Shown: positions 1 through 8,508, numbered from the stretch's first letter. The stretch: 64,000 nt of DNA from Massilia solisilvae (GCF_024753215.1 NZ_JANUGV010000007.1:186001-250000); one strand, 5' to 3'. The notes: generated by a model not told the origin, from the letters alone. Numbers and translations are program-made.

Positions 1-428
1 TGCCGCCGGCGCTGGGCTGGGCGGCAGTTGCCAACGACGTGCCGATGCAGGCCTGGCTGCTGGTGCTGATCATTTTTGTATGGACCCCGCCGCACTTCTG
101 GGCGCTGGCGATGTACCGCCGCGACGACTACAAGCGCTCGGGCCTGCCCATGCTGCCGATCACCCACGGCATGGAGTTCACTGGCCTGAACGTGTGGCTG
201 TACACGGTGGTGCTGGCCGCCACCACGCTGCTGCCGTTCGCCGCCGGCATGAGCGGCCTCTTGTACCTGGCCGCGGCCGTGGTCCTGAACGGCATCTTCC
301 TGCGCTATGCCTGGCTGGTGTGGAAGCATTACACCGACATCATCGCGCGCAAGACCTTTGCCTGGTCGATCATCTACCTGTCGCTGCTGTTCGCGGCGCT
401 GCTGGTGGACCACTACTTCAGGTTCTGA
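1..428 (+). CDS. ctaB: Protoheme IX farnesyltransferase (heme O synthase), C-terminal part
   Basis: The 5' end lies outside the window; 141 residues are visible, about half of the usual 290-300. The enzyme transfers a farnesyl group to protoheme IX to make heme O for terminal oxidases and sits in the inner membrane. The second aspartate-rich region typical of this UbiA family branch is visible (MYRRDDYKRSGLPMLP), followed by hydrophobic helices (LNVWLYTVVLAATTLLPF and later segments). A Sco-type copper chaperone gene follows after 4 bp, as expected in a cytochrome c oxidase assembly operon. The symbol could equally be cyoE. Confidence 0.93.
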   Translation, partial: PPALGWAAVANDVPMQAWLLVLIIFVWTPPHFWALAMYRRDDYKRSGLPMLPITHGMEFTGLNVWLYTVVLAATTLLPFAAGMSGLLYLAAAVVLNGIFLRYAWLVWKHYTDIIARKTFAWSIIYLSLLFAALLVDHYFRF

Positions 429-432
429 CGAG

Positions 433-1026
433 ATGAAGAAACTCCTTACCGCCGTACTCCTGTCCGCCCTGGTGGCGGTGCCGCTGGCGGGCTGCGACAA
501 GCTGGCCGCCAAGCCGAACTTCCAGAATACCGACGTCACCGGCCTGGATTACGCGCGCGCTTTCAACCTCACCGACTACAACGGCAAGCCGCGCACGCTG
601 GCCGACTTCAAAGGCAAGGTGGTAGTGCTGTTCTTCGGCTACACCCAGTGCCCGGACGTGTGCCCGACCACGCTGGCCGAAATGGCGGCAGCGATGAAGG
701 AGCTGGGCGCGCAATCGGACCAGGTGCAGGTGCTGTTCGTCACGCTCGACCCAGAGCGCGATACGCCTGACCTGCTCAAGAACTACGTGCCGCAGTTCGA
801 CAAGCGCTTCCTGGGCCTGTACGGCACGCCGGACCAGATCGCGAAGACCGCCAAGGAATTCAAGGTGTTCTACACCAAGGTGCCGGGCAGTTCGCCGGAC
901 CAGTATTCGATCGACCATACCGCCGGCAGCTACGTGTTCGACAAGGACGGCAAGCTGCGCCTGTTCGTGCGCCACGGCCAGGGGCCGGGGCCGCTGGTCC
1001 ACGACATCCGACAGCTGCTGGGCTGA
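433..1026 (+). CDS. Sco1/SenC family copper chaperone lipoprotein
   Basis: A 197-residue protein that probably delivers copper to, or reduces, the CuA site of cytochrome c oxidase on the outer face of the inner membrane. The start at MKKLLTAVLL gives a lipoprotein signal with lipobox LAGC (Cys21). The thioredoxin-like domain carries the copper-binding CPDVC motif (Cys73, Cys77) and the distal histidine in DHTAGSYVF (His162). Translation can be initiated further upstream in frame, but only this start gives the lipobox. It lies 4 bp after ctaB and overlaps the next gene by one base, so it is likely in the same operon. Confidence 0.93.
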   Translation: MKKLLTAVLLSALVAVPLAGCDKLAAKPNFQNTDVTGLDYARAFNLTDYNGKPRTLADFKGKVVVLFFGYTQCPDVCPTTLAEMAAAMKELGAQSDQVQVLFVTLDPERDTPDLLKNYVPQFDKRFLGLYGTPDQIAKTAKEFKVFYTKVPGSSPDQYSIDHTAGSYVFDKDGKLRLFVRHGQGPGPLVHDIRQLLG

Positions 1027-2099
1027 TGGAAGCGCAGAACGGCCGGCGTTACACACGCGTCGCGACCATCGTCCTGCTCGCGGTCGGCTGCCTGTACGTG
1101 CTGCGGCCGTTCCTGGCCGCGATCCTGTTCGCGGCTGCCGTGGTCATCTCGTCGTGGCCGATGTACCTGTCCCTGCTGGAGCGCATGCGCGGCCGGCGCA
1201 CGCTTGCGGCGCTGACCATGACGCTCACGCTCACCCTGCTGGTCATCATTCCGCTCGCGCTGGTCGCGTACAACCTGGCGGACAACGTGGCGCATGCCTA
1301 CGAGCAGGCGACCGCCGCCGTCAGGCAGGGCGAGCTGGTGCCGCCGCAGTGGGTGCAGAACCTGCCGCTGGTCGGGCCCTGGCTCGACCAGTACCTGCGC
1401 GATCTCGTCGCCAGCCGCGACAACATGATGGACTTCGCGCAGCGCATGATCGAACCGGCGCGCCACTACCTGCTCACCGGCGGCATCATGCTGGGCACCG
1501 GCGTGGTGCAGATGAGCCTTGCCGCCTTCGTGGCCTTTTTCCTGTACCGCGACGGCCACACCCTGCTGCGCGTGATCATGGTTACCATGCACAAGCTGAT
1601 CGGCGAGGGCTCGGGCGGCGTCGCCGACATCGTCAGCCAGACCGTGCGCGGCGTGATGTACGGCCTGCTGGGCACGGCGCTGGCACAGGCGCTGGTGGCA
1701 GCCCTCGGCTTTGCCATTGCGGGCGTGCCGGCGGTGCCGCTGCTGTCGGTGCTGGTGTTCGTGGCCTCGATCGCGCCGATCGGGCCGCCCGTGGTCTGGA
1801 TCGGCGCCGCGCTGTGGCTGTTCTCGCAGGGCGAGGTCGGCTGGGGCGTGTTCATGCTGGTCTGGGGCACGCTCCTGATCAGCAGCGTGGACAACGTGGT
1901 GCGGCCGATGCTGATCAGCCGCGGCAGCGACCTGCCGTTCCTGCTCACGCTGCTCGGCGTGCTCGGTGGCGTGATCGCGTTCGGCTTCGTCGGCATGTTC
2001 ATCGGACCGACGCTGCTGGCGGTCGGCTACTCCCTCATCAGCGACTGGACCGGCAAGGCCGACCTGGTCGCAGTGCGCAAGGACCAGACAGAGGCCTGA
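1026..2099 (+). CDS. AI-2E family transporter (PerM-like permease)
   Basis: A 357-residue integral membrane protein of the AI-2E exporter/PerM family, with about eight hydrophobic segments. The N-terminal part has two helices (TIVLLAVGCLYVLRPFLAAI and the ALTMTLTLTLLVIIPLALVA region), then a hydrophilic stretch around residues 90-150. The C-terminal half is helix-rich and contains the family-typical SIAPIGPP and PMLISRGSDLPFLLTLLGVLGG regions. The substrate cannot be told from sequence: members have been linked to autoinducer-2 export and to Na+/H+ exchange. The ATG overlaps the Sco stop codon. A paralogue lies at 62774-63832. Confidence 0.85.
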   Translation: MEAQNGRRYTRVATIVLLAVGCLYVLRPFLAAILFAAAVVISSWPMYLSLLERMRGRRTLAALTMTLTLTLLVIIPLALVAYNLADNVAHAYEQATAAVRQGELVPPQWVQNLPLVGPWLDQYLRDLVASRDNMMDFAQRMIEPARHYLLTGGIMLGTGVVQMSLAAFVAFFLYRDGHTLLRVIMVTMHKLIGEGSGGVADIVSQTVRGVMYGLLGTALAQALVAALGFAIAGVPAVPLLSVLVFVASIAPIGPPVVWIGAALWLFSQGEVGWGVFMLVWGTLLISSVDNVVRPMLISRGSDLPFLLTLLGVLGGVIAFGFVGMFIGPTLLAVGYSLISDWTGKADLVAVRKDQTEA

Positions 2100-2177
2100 A
2101 CCGCGGGCAGGCAAAGGTCTTGCAGGCTTGTTAATGAACAGCGACAATGCGCTTTTCAACGACCAGCCCCAAGAGCC

Positions 2178-2831
2178 ATGAGCGACGCCACGCCCGCCGG
2201 CACCAGCCAATTCAGCAAACACCGGATCGAAGCCCTCATCGACGGCATCTTCGCGGTCGCGATGACGCTACTGGTGATCGACCTGAAGCTACCGGAGCAT
2301 GCCAACGTGGGCGATCCGGCCGTGCTACGCGAGGCGCTGGCTGAACTGGTCCCCAACCTCATCTCCTGGCTGATCAGCTTCATGGTGCTCGCGATCTACT
2401 GGGTGGCCAACCACCGCCTGTACAGCCACGTGCGGCACGCCGACGGCCGCCTGGTCTGGTTCACCATGCTGATGCTGGCCGGCGCCAGCCTGCTGCCGTT
2501 CGCATCGGCCGTCAACAGCCGCGCCTTGAGCGACGTGGCGCAGGGCGTGTATGCGTCGGTGATGGGCCTGATGGGGCTGGCCTCGCTGCTGGCGGCGCGC
2601 CACATCTATCGCAACCCGCAGTTGTGCGCGCAGCCGATGGACCGCGAGACCTACATCGCCGCGTGCGTGCGCACGAGCGGGGTGATCGTGATCGGCTTGC
2701 TCACCGTTCCGATTTCAGCCGTGGCGCCGCGCATGGCGAACTTTGCGTTCCTGCTGATCTTCTTCCTGCGCCCGCTGAGCGCGCTGCTCGCCCGGCGCTT
2801 TTCGCACGGCTCACCCGCGCGCTTGTCGTAA
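2178..2831 (+). CDS. TMEM175/DUF1211 family membrane protein (putative K+ channel)
   Basis: A 217-residue protein with about six membrane segments matching bacterial TMEM175-type (DUF1211) proteins, some of which are potassium channels. The first helix reads HRIEALIDGIFAVAMTLLVI, followed by the acidic/proline turn DLKLPEHA. Further helices follow, including LISWLISFMVLAIYWVANHR. In most family members the first helix begins R-x3-FSDG; here FSDG is LIDG, so the usual FS pair is missing. Start is the ATG after a weak AAGAG site. It stands alone, 78 bp after the AI-2E permease gene. Confidence 0.78.
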   Translation: MSDATPAGTSQFSKHRIEALIDGIFAVAMTLLVIDLKLPEHANVGDPAVLREALAELVPNLISWLISFMVLAIYWVANHRLYSHVRHADGRLVWFTMLMLAGASLLPFASAVNSRALSDVAQGVYASVMGLMGLASLLAARHIYRNPQLCAQPMDRETYIAACVRTSGVIVIGLLTVPISAVAPRMANFAFLLIFFLRPLSALLARRFSHGSPARLS

Positions 2832-2885
2832 GCCACCAACCGTAACACCGCCGCCCCGGCCTGCGAGGGATGAACGGCTGGACTC

Positions 2886-2923
2886 TTGGCGGTGAACGGG
2901 GCGCTGTCTCGCTGCACCGCCAA
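2886..2923. other. Inverted repeat between convergent genes
   Basis: TTGGCGGTG (2886-2894) and CACCGCCAA (2915-2923) form a perfect 9-bp stem around a 20-nt loop in the 99-bp gap between two convergent genes. There is no T-run, so it may act as a weak bidirectional terminator or mRNA end stabiliser; this is inference. Confidence 0.35.
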
Positions 2924-2930
2924 CCACAGG

Positions 2931-4271
2931 TCAGTCGTGGTCCTCGTCGTCGTCGCGCTCCAGGTGCGGAATGACCTTCACCAGCATGATGCGCGGGCCC
3001 TTGGTGCGCTTGACCACCACGTCGAACTGCGGGAATTCGATGCGTTGGCCCTGCTTGGGAATGTCGCCCAGCTTGGCCATGAGCAGCCCGCCCACCGATT
3101 CCACGTCGTCCAGCCCCATCGCCTCGTTGTCGATGTCGATGCCAAGCACGCGTTCGAGCGACACGATCGCCAGGCTGGCCTTGCCGAGATAGCTGCCGTC
3201 CGCCTGCGGCAGCCAGTCGTTTTCGTTCATGCGGAATTCGTCGCGGATCTCGCCCACCATGGCGCCCAGCAGGTTGTCGAGCGTGATGAAGCCGACCGGC
3301 CGCTTGCCCTTTTCGCCGATCAGCGCAAAGTGCGGCGCGCCGTGCTTGAAGCGGCGGAACAACTCCTGCGCCGGCGTGCGCGCGGAGATCGTCTCGACCG
3401 GGCGCAAAAAGTCCGCCAGGTCGCTGATCTCGCGTCCGGCTTGCTGCGCGAAGAACAGGTCCTTCAGGTGGATCATGCCCAGCACTTCCTCGCCCTCGGC
3501 GTCGAAGTAGGGATAGCGCGAAAAGCGGTTGCGCAGCATCGTCTGCAGGTTCTCGGCCAGCGGCAGGTCGGCGTACAGCGCGATCACCTCGTTAATCGGG
3601 CGCATGAGGTCGGCCACCGACATCTCTGAAAACTCCAGCGACTGCGCCAGCACGTGGCGTTCGTCGCTGGTGAATTTTTCGCCGGCGGTGCTGGTGCGCA
3701 GGATGAGCTTGAGCTCCTCGGTCGAATACTGGGTCTCGTGCCCGCCGCCCGCACCCGAGAGGCCGGCCACGCGCAGCACCATGTTGGAGCTGGCGTTGAG
3801 CAGCCAGATCGCCGGGTACATCAGCCAGTAAAAGCCGTACAGCGGCACCGCGCACCACAGGCCAACTGCCTCGGGAATGCGGATCGCGAGCGACTTGGGC
3901 GCCAGTTCGCCTACCACGATGTGCAGGAAGGAGATGACGCCGAACGCGATCACGAACGACACGCCGTGGATCACCTGCTCCGAGGTCACGCCAAGCAGGT
4001 GAAATGCCGGTTCGAGCAGCGCGGCGAATGCCGGTTCGCCGACCCAGCCAAGGCCCAGCGACGCCAGCGTGATGCCGAGCTGGCAGGCCGACAGGTAGGC
4101 GTCCAGCCGCCCGTGCACCTTGGCCAAAATGCGGCCACGCAGACCGCCGGTTTTCGCAATCGCGCGAATGCGCGTCTTGCGCAGGGTGACGATGCCGAAT
4201 TCGGCGGCCACAAAAAAGCCGTTCAGGGCGACGAGCACGATCGCGAGAACGACGAACAAAACGTTTTCCAT
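2931..4271 (-). CDS. CNNM/HlyC-CorC family transporter (DUF21 + CBS pair + CorC_HlyC)
   Basis: A 446-residue inner-membrane protein. Residues 1 to about 200 form the DUF21 (CNNM) membrane domain with segments such as VLFVVLAIVLVALNGFFVAA and a VVGELAPKS loop. About 215-335 form a CBS pair (MRPINEVIALYADLPL; FALIGEKGKRPVGFITLDNL), and about 350-435 the CorC_HlyC domain. The family is linked to Mg2+/Co2+ or Na+-coupled divalent cation export; old annotations call it hemolysin. It lies 42 bp downstream of the nhaR-like gene on the same strand, so both are probably co-transcribed, which suggests a link to ion homeostasis. Confidence 0.88.
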   Translation of the reverse strand: MENVLFVVLAIVLVALNGFFVAAEFGIVTLRKTRIRAIAKTGGLRGRILAKVHGRLDAYLSACQLGITLASLGLGWVGEPAFAALLEPAFHLLGVTSEQVIHGVSFVIAFGVISFLHIVVGELAPKSLAIRIPEAVGLWCAVPLYGFYWLMYPAIWLLNASSNMVLRVAGLSGAGGGHETQYSTEELKLILRTSTAGEKFTSDERHVLAQSLEFSEMSVADLMRPINEVIALYADLPLAENLQTMLRNRFSRYPYFDAEGEEVLGMIHLKDLFFAQQAGREISDLADFLRPVETISARTPAQELFRRFKHGAPHFALIGEKGKRPVGFITLDNLLGAMVGEIRDEFRMNENDWLPQADGSYLGKASLAIVSLERVLGIDIDNEAMGLDDVESVGGLLMAKLGDIPKQGQRIEFPQFDVVVKRTKGPRIMLVKVIPHLERDDDEDHD

Positions 4272-4313
4272 ATATTTGTCAAAGAGCCGCGGCCAACCAC
4301 GGCATTGTAAGGC

Positions 4314-5219
4314 TCAGGCGGCGCCGAGCACAGTTTCGTGTGCCGCGGAGAGGATCGCTTCCACCGCCGGATGCTGGATCTTGCGCTCGTTCGAGATCGC
4401 GTAGAACTGCTCGCGCACCTGCGGCACGCGGCCCACCAGCCGGGCGCCGAACTGTTCCTCGATGTCGGCCGCCAGCGCCGCCGGTGCAAAGAACAGGCCC
4501 AGCCCGCGCCGGCCAAAGGTGTTGAGCAGCGCGTTGTCCTCGAACTCGCCCACGATGTCCGGCCGCACGGCGTGCGAGTCGAACCATTCGTCGATCTTCC
4601 CCCGCAGGGCATTATTACGTGTCGGTAGCAGGAACGGCGCCCCGTTCAGATTCGCCGGGAAAGCGCCGGCATACAGCGTCGCCAGCACCGGCGCGCCCAC
4701 CACGATGGTCTCGCTTTCGAACAGCTGGTGGCTGAACACGCGCAGCGCCGTGCCCGAATCCACCGCGCGGTCGGTCAGCACCACGTCCAGCTTGTGCAGC
4801 GCCAGGTCGCCCAGCAGCGCCTCGAACTGGTCCTCGTAGCAGACCAGCCGCACTTGCCGGTCCAGCTTCGTGGTCGCTTCCAGCAGCTTGTAGGCGGTGA
4901 GCTTGGGCAGCGAATCGGAGATGCCGACCGTTAGCCGGGTGCGCGCGCTGTCCGCTTCGCCCAGCGCCTCCTGCATCTGCTCGCCGAGCATGAAGATCTG
5001 GTCCGCGTACGCGAGCGCCAGGCGCCCCGGCTCGGTCAGCACCAGGCGCCGGCCCTGCTGCGTGAACAGCGCCTTGCCCACCGATTCTTCCAGCTGGGCG
5101 AGCTGGGTGCTGATGGTCTGGACCGCCAGGTTCAGCCGCTTGGCCGCGCGTGTGATGCCGCCTTCCTTGGCCACCACCCAGAAGTAGTACAGGTGCCGAA
5201 AATTCAGGTTTCCATCCAT
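4314..5219 (-). CDS. nhaR: NhaR-type LysR family transcriptional activator
   Basis: A 301-residue LysR-type regulator. The N-terminal winged helix (residues about 6-65, NFRHLYYFWVVAKEGGITRA, then LNLAVQTISTQLAQLEESVG) closely follows E. coli NhaR, including HLYYFW and QTI-T-Q. The rest is the LysR effector domain. E. coli NhaR responds to Na+ and activates nhaA. Here no nhaA is next to it; the gene is divergent from the DUF475-TerD operon and upstream of a CNNM gene. Two tandem CTTCG-N7-CRAAG elements in the shared 103-bp intergenic region are its likely binding sites. The symbol is by similarity of the HTH region; the true inducer is unknown. Confidence 0.82.
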   Translation of the reverse strand: MDGNLNFRHLYYFWVVAKEGGITRAAKRLNLAVQTISTQLAQLEESVGKALFTQQGRRLVLTEPGRLALAYADQIFMLGEQMQEALGEADSARTRLTVGISDSLPKLTAYKLLEATTKLDRQVRLVCYEDQFEALLGDLALHKLDVVLTDRAVDSGTALRVFSHQLFESETIVVGAPVLATLYAGAFPANLNGAPFLLPTRNNALRGKIDEWFDSHAVRPDIVGEFEDNALLNTFGRRGLGLFFAPAALAADIEEQFGARLVGRVPQVREQFYAISNERKIQHPAVEAILSAAHETVLGAA

Positions 5220-5221
5220 TG

Positions 5222-5270
5222 CTTCGGTTTTTTCGAAGTAAAAATCAGATTATCTTCGCTTTTTTCAAAG
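5222..5270 (+). promoter_or_regulatory. Tandem LysR-type operator between nhaR and the DUF475-TerD operon
   Basis: CTTCG-GTTTTTT-CGAAG at 5222-5238 and CTTCG-CTTTTTT-CAAAG at 5254-5270 are two copies of one 17-bp element, starts 32 bp apart (three helical turns). Each has the interrupted dyad expected of LysR proteins. A TACACT -10-like hexamer lies at 5283-5288 and the second copy covers the poor -35 region, as in activator-dependent promoters. The repeat is seen directly; binding by the NhaR-like protein is inference. Confidence 0.6.
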
Positions 5271-5322
5271 TCTGCACGCCTCTACACTGCGCTTCATCAA
5301 TTCACCATGAAGGGAAAACAAG

Positions 5323-6390
5323 ATGAAGCACTTCAAGTTCTCGTTCCTCGTGACGGCGGTCTGCCTGGTGGCGGCCGGCTGGTGGGGTTACGAGCACAGT
5401 GGCATGGCGGGCGCTCTGACCGGCATCTCGATTGCCGCGATCCTGGCCGTGATGGAGGTGTCGCTGTCGTTCGATAACGCGGTGGTCAACGCCTCGGTGC
5501 TCAAGACCTGGGACGAACGCTGGCAGAAGCTGTTCCTCGGCGTGGGCATCATCATCGCCGTGTTTGGCATGCGCCTGCTGTTCCCGCTCGTGATCGTGGC
5601 CGTGGCCGCGAACCTGGGCCTGGCCGACGTGTGGAATCTGGCGCTCACCGATCCCAAGCAGTACTCGGCGCACCTGACCGCGCACCACGCCGAAGTGGCG
5701 GCGTTCGGCGGCATGTTCCTGCTGCTGGTGTTCCTGAACTTCCTGTTCGACGACGAGAAGGAGCACCACTGGCTGGGCCGCCTCGAAGAGAAGATCGGCG
5801 CGCTGGGCCGCGTGTCCTCGATCGCCGTGATGATCTCGATCGGCGCGCTGATGACCAGCCTGTCGCTGGTCGAGGAAGCGCAGAAGATGGTGGTGCTGAT
5901 GTCCGGCCTGTGGGGCATCCTGATCTACGTTGGCGTGGACGCGGTGTCGGCCCTGCTGGAGAAGGATGAGGACGACGGCGCGAACGTGGGCGATCTGGTG
6001 AAGAAGGGCGGTATCGGCGGCTTCCTGTACCTGGAAGTGCTGGATGCATCGTTCAGCTTCGACGGCGTGATCGGCGCGTTCGCCATCACCACCGACGTCG
6101 TGATCATCATGCTGGGCCTGGCCATCGGCGCGATGTTCGTGCGGTCGCTGACGGTCTTCCTGGTCAAGAAGGGCACGCTGGACGAATTCGTGTACCTGGA
6201 ACACGGCGCGCACTACGCGATCGGCATCCTGGCGGTGATCATGTTGGCCAGCATGAAGTTCCACATCCCGGAAGTGTTCACCGGCCTGGTTGGCGTGGCC
6301 TTCATCGTCGCCTCGCTGTGGTCCTCGGTCCGGTACAAGAAAGTGCAGCAGGCGCTGGATGTGCGCGAAGCAGTCAAGGAAATCGCATAA
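5323..6390 (+). CDS. DUF475 (TerC-superfamily) integral membrane protein
   Basis: A 355-residue membrane protein with about eight helices, of the DUF475 branch of the TerC superfamily. Conserved acidic membrane motifs are visible in the first repeat (ILAVMEVSLSFDNAVVNASV) and second repeat (YLEVLDASFSFDGVIGAFAI); these acidic/Asn pairs are typical of TerC-like proteins and may coordinate metal. Start ATG follows AGGGAAAAC. It heads a cluster with two TerD genes and an AIM24 gene. TerC/TerD systems are tied to tellurite and other stresses and to membrane-linked metal sensing; TerC relatives in other bacteria have been implicated in Mn2+ export. No specific substrate can be assigned. Confidence 0.87.
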   Translation: MKHFKFSFLVTAVCLVAAGWWGYEHSGMAGALTGISIAAILAVMEVSLSFDNAVVNASVLKTWDERWQKLFLGVGIIIAVFGMRLLFPLVIVAVAANLGLADVWNLALTDPKQYSAHLTAHHAEVAAFGGMFLLLVFLNFLFDDEKEHHWLGRLEEKIGALGRVSSIAVMISIGALMTSLSLVEEAQKMVVLMSGLWGILIYVGVDAVSALLEKDEDDGANVGDLVKKGGIGGFLYLEVLDASFSFDGVIGAFAITTDVVIIMLGLAIGAMFVRSLTVFLVKKGTLDEFVYLEHGAHYAIGILAVIMLASMKFHIPEVFTGLVGVAFIVASLWSSVRYKKVQQALDVREAVKEIA

Positions 6391-6532
6391 CGATCATGGT
6401 CTGAGCGGCGGCCACCACAGGCAGCCGCCGGACCGAACAAACCGCGCAGCGAGCGGCAGAACACCAGCTCGCAGCGCGTGGTAAACCCCGGTGTTCACAC
6501 AAGTGACATTCACTTTTTAGGAGAACCACATC

Positions 6533-7108
6533 ATGGCAATCAGTCTGCAAAAAGGCGGCAACGTCAACCTGTCGAAAGAGGCTCCGGGCCTGTCGAAAAT
6601 GACGATCGGCCTGGGCTGGGACGTGCGCGCCACCGATGGCGCCGCATTCGACCTGGACGGCGTCGTCTTCATGCTGAACCAGTCGGGCAAGGTCCGCTCC
6701 GACGGCGACTTCATCTTCTACAACAACCTGAAGTCGGCCGACGGTTCGGTGGCCCACTCGGGCGACAACCGCACCGGCGCCGGCGACGGCGATGACGAAA
6801 CCGTCACCATCGACCTGGCCCGCGTGCCGGCCGACGTGGACAAGATCACGTTTGCGGTGACGATCCACGACGCCGATGCGCGCCGCCAGAATTTCGGCAT
6901 GGTCGGCAAGGCGTTCATCCGCTGCGTGAACGCGGCCAACAACGGCGAGATCGCGCGCTACGACCTGTCGGAAGACAGCTCGACCGAAACCGCGATGATC
7001 TTCGGCGAGGTGTACCGCAACGGCGCCGACTGGAAGTTCCGCGCGATCGGCCAGGGCTTTGCGGGCGGCCTGGGGCCGCTGGCAAAGAACTATGGCGTGA
7101 ACGTCTAA
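6533..7108 (+). CDS. TerD family protein
   Basis: A 191-residue cytosolic TerD/CABP1-domain protein. Family landmarks are MAISLQKGGNVNLSKE at the N-terminus, the acidic FDLDGVVFML strand, and GDNRTGAGDGDDE, the likely calcium-binding acidic loop, followed by IDLARVPADVDKITFAVTIH and the closing YRNGADWKFRAIGQG. The start has a strong AGGAGA site 8-9 bp upstream. TerD proteins are thought to bind Ca2+ and to work with TerC-like membrane proteins in stress response; a DUF475 gene precedes it and another TerD gene follows at 7889. The 142-bp gap from DUF475 holds no clear terminator. Confidence 0.92.
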   Translation: MAISLQKGGNVNLSKEAPGLSKMTIGLGWDVRATDGAAFDLDGVVFMLNQSGKVRSDGDFIFYNNLKSADGSVAHSGDNRTGAGDGDDETVTIDLARVPADVDKITFAVTIHDADARRQNFGMVGKAFIRCVNAANNGEIARYDLSEDSSTETAMIFGEVYRNGADWKFRAIGQGFAGGLGPLAKNYGVNV

Positions 7109-7177
7109 CCAGCTAAACAGTTTTGCGGCCCGCACCTTTGCGTGTCGGGCTGCAACCGAACGAAAGGAAAACGGCAA

Positions 7178-7873
7178 ATGCCAGTTTTTACCGTGACCGG
7201 GGATGTCGATCCCTTCCTGCACGTGTCGATGAAGCAGGGCGAAACCATCTACTGCGAATCGGACGCGATGGTGATGATGGAGTCCACGCTCGACCTGAAG
7301 GGCAAGATGCGCGGCGGCCTTGGCAGCGCGCTGATGCGCACCTTCGCCAACGGCGAGTCGTTCTTCCAGCAGCACATCGAGGCCACGCGCGGCGATGGCG
7401 ACTGCCTGCTTTCGCCCACGCTGCCTGGCGCCATGCAGGTGGTGGACTGCGGTCCGAACCAGTACATCATCAGTGACGGCGCGTTCGTCGCCGCCAGCTC
7501 GGGCGTGGACCTGCGGGTGCGCACGCAAAGCCTGGGCAATGCGCTGTTCGCGCAGAGCGGCGGCTTTTTCGTGACCGAGACCGGCGGCAGCGGCCAGGTG
7601 GTGGTGTCGGGTTTCGGTTCGATGTCGGTGCTGGAAGTGGAGCCGGGCAAGGACGCGATCATCGACAATTCGCACGTGGTGTGCTGGGACAGCACGCTGC
7701 GCTACGAGGTGTCGATCACGACCGGCCAGAGCGCTGGCTTCCTGGGCAACCTGATCAACAGCCAGACCAGCGGCGAAGGGATCGTGCTGCGCTTCTCGGG
7801 TCGCGGGAAGATTTATGTTTGTTCGCGCAACCGCGCCGCATTCAAGGCATGGATGCAGGCGCCCGCGCGCTAA
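7178..7873 (+). CDS. AIM24/TIGR00266 family protein
   Basis: A 231-residue soluble protein of the AIM24 (TIGR00266) family, built of beta-strands with many glycines. Visible features are GETIYCESDAMVMMESTLDL near the N-terminus, then KMRGGLGSALMRTFANGESF, and GFGSMSVLEVEPGKDAIIDN in the C-terminal half. The ATG at 7178 follows GAAAGGAAAACGGCAA; an in-frame extension upstream lacks a better site. Molecular function is unknown. Its place between two TerD genes fits the known association of AIM24-type proteins with Ter stress modules. Confidence 0.9.
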   Translation: MPVFTVTGDVDPFLHVSMKQGETIYCESDAMVMMESTLDLKGKMRGGLGSALMRTFANGESFFQQHIEATRGDGDCLLSPTLPGAMQVVDCGPNQYIISDGAFVAASSGVDLRVRTQSLGNALFAQSGGFFVTETGGSGQVVVSGFGSMSVLEVEPGKDAIIDNSHVVCWDSTLRYEVSITTGQSAGFLGNLINSQTSGEGIVLRFSGRGKIYVCSRNRAAFKAWMQAPAR

Positions 7874-7888
7874 ACCAAGGAGTTTGAA

Positions 7889-8470
7889 ATGTCAGTCAAT
7901 CTGCAGAAGGGCCAGAAGATCTCGCTCTCGAAGGAAGCGGGCGGCGAGCTGTCCCGCGTGACCATGGGCCTGGGCTGGGACGCGATCAAGACCGGGGGTA
8001 TCTTCGGCTTCGGGGCGCGTACCCAGAGCGTGGACCTGGACGCCTCGTGCGTGCTGTTCGACGAGAAGGACCAGCCGGTGGACGTGGTCTGGTTCCGCCA
8101 GCTAAAGAGCCGCGACGGCAGCATCGTGCACACCGGCGACAACCGTACCGGTGCAGGCGAGGGCGATGACGAGCAAATCGTCGTCGATCTCGCGCGCGTG
8201 CCGGCCAACGTCAAGTCGCTGGTGTTCACCGTGAACAGCTTCACCGGGCAGAACTTCTCGCAGGTGCAGAACGCATTCTGCCGCCTGGTGAATGCGGCCA
8301 ACGATCGCGAAGTGGCGCGCTACGACCTGTCGGTGCAGGGCGCGCACACGGCGCAGATCATGGCCAAGCTGTACCGCCACAACGGCGAGTGGAAGATGCA
8401 CGCGATCGGCGAAAACGGCGTCGGCCGCACCTTCGACGAGCTGCTGCCGCAGATCGCACAGCACCTGTAA
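7889..8470 (+). CDS. TerD family protein (second copy)
   Basis: A 193-residue TerD-domain protein, paralogous to the one at 6533. It begins MSVNLQKGQKISLSKEAGG, has an extra FGFGARTQSVDLDASCVLFD segment before the acidic strand, the loop GDNRTGAGEGDDEQ, and the same closing region (YRHNGEWKMHAIGENG). It follows the AIM24 gene by 15 bp with a clear AAGGAG ribosome site, so translation within one operon is likely. The two copies differ enough to suggest separate roles, for example a hetero-oligomer; that is inference. Confidence 0.92.
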   Translation: MSVNLQKGQKISLSKEAGGELSRVTMGLGWDAIKTGGIFGFGARTQSVDLDASCVLFDEKDQPVDVVWFRQLKSRDGSIVHTGDNRTGAGEGDDEQIVVDLARVPANVKSLVFTVNSFTGQNFSQVQNAFCRLVNAANDREVARYDLSVQGAHTAQIMAKLYRHNGEWKMHAIGENGVGRTFDELLPQIAQHL

Positions 8471-8473
8471 CCC

Positions 8474-8503
8474 GTAGCGTGGGCGGGTCCTCCCGCCCAC
8501 GTG
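8474..8503. repeat. GTGGGCAG-type palindromic repeat, single unit
   Basis: A GTAGCGTGGGCGGGTCC / TCCCGCCCACG palindrome 3 bp after the last gene of the TerD operon. It is a diverged single copy of the dispersed palindrome family found at seven other places in this window. It could form a hairpin at the end of the operon mRNA. Confidence 0.75.
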
Positions 8504-8508
8504 CCCAG

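Noticed and set aside
6459..6496. Hairpin GAACACC/GGTGTTC between DUF475 and the first TerD gene
   Set aside because: The 7-bp stem has a 24-nt loop and no T-run; not convincing as terminator or operator.
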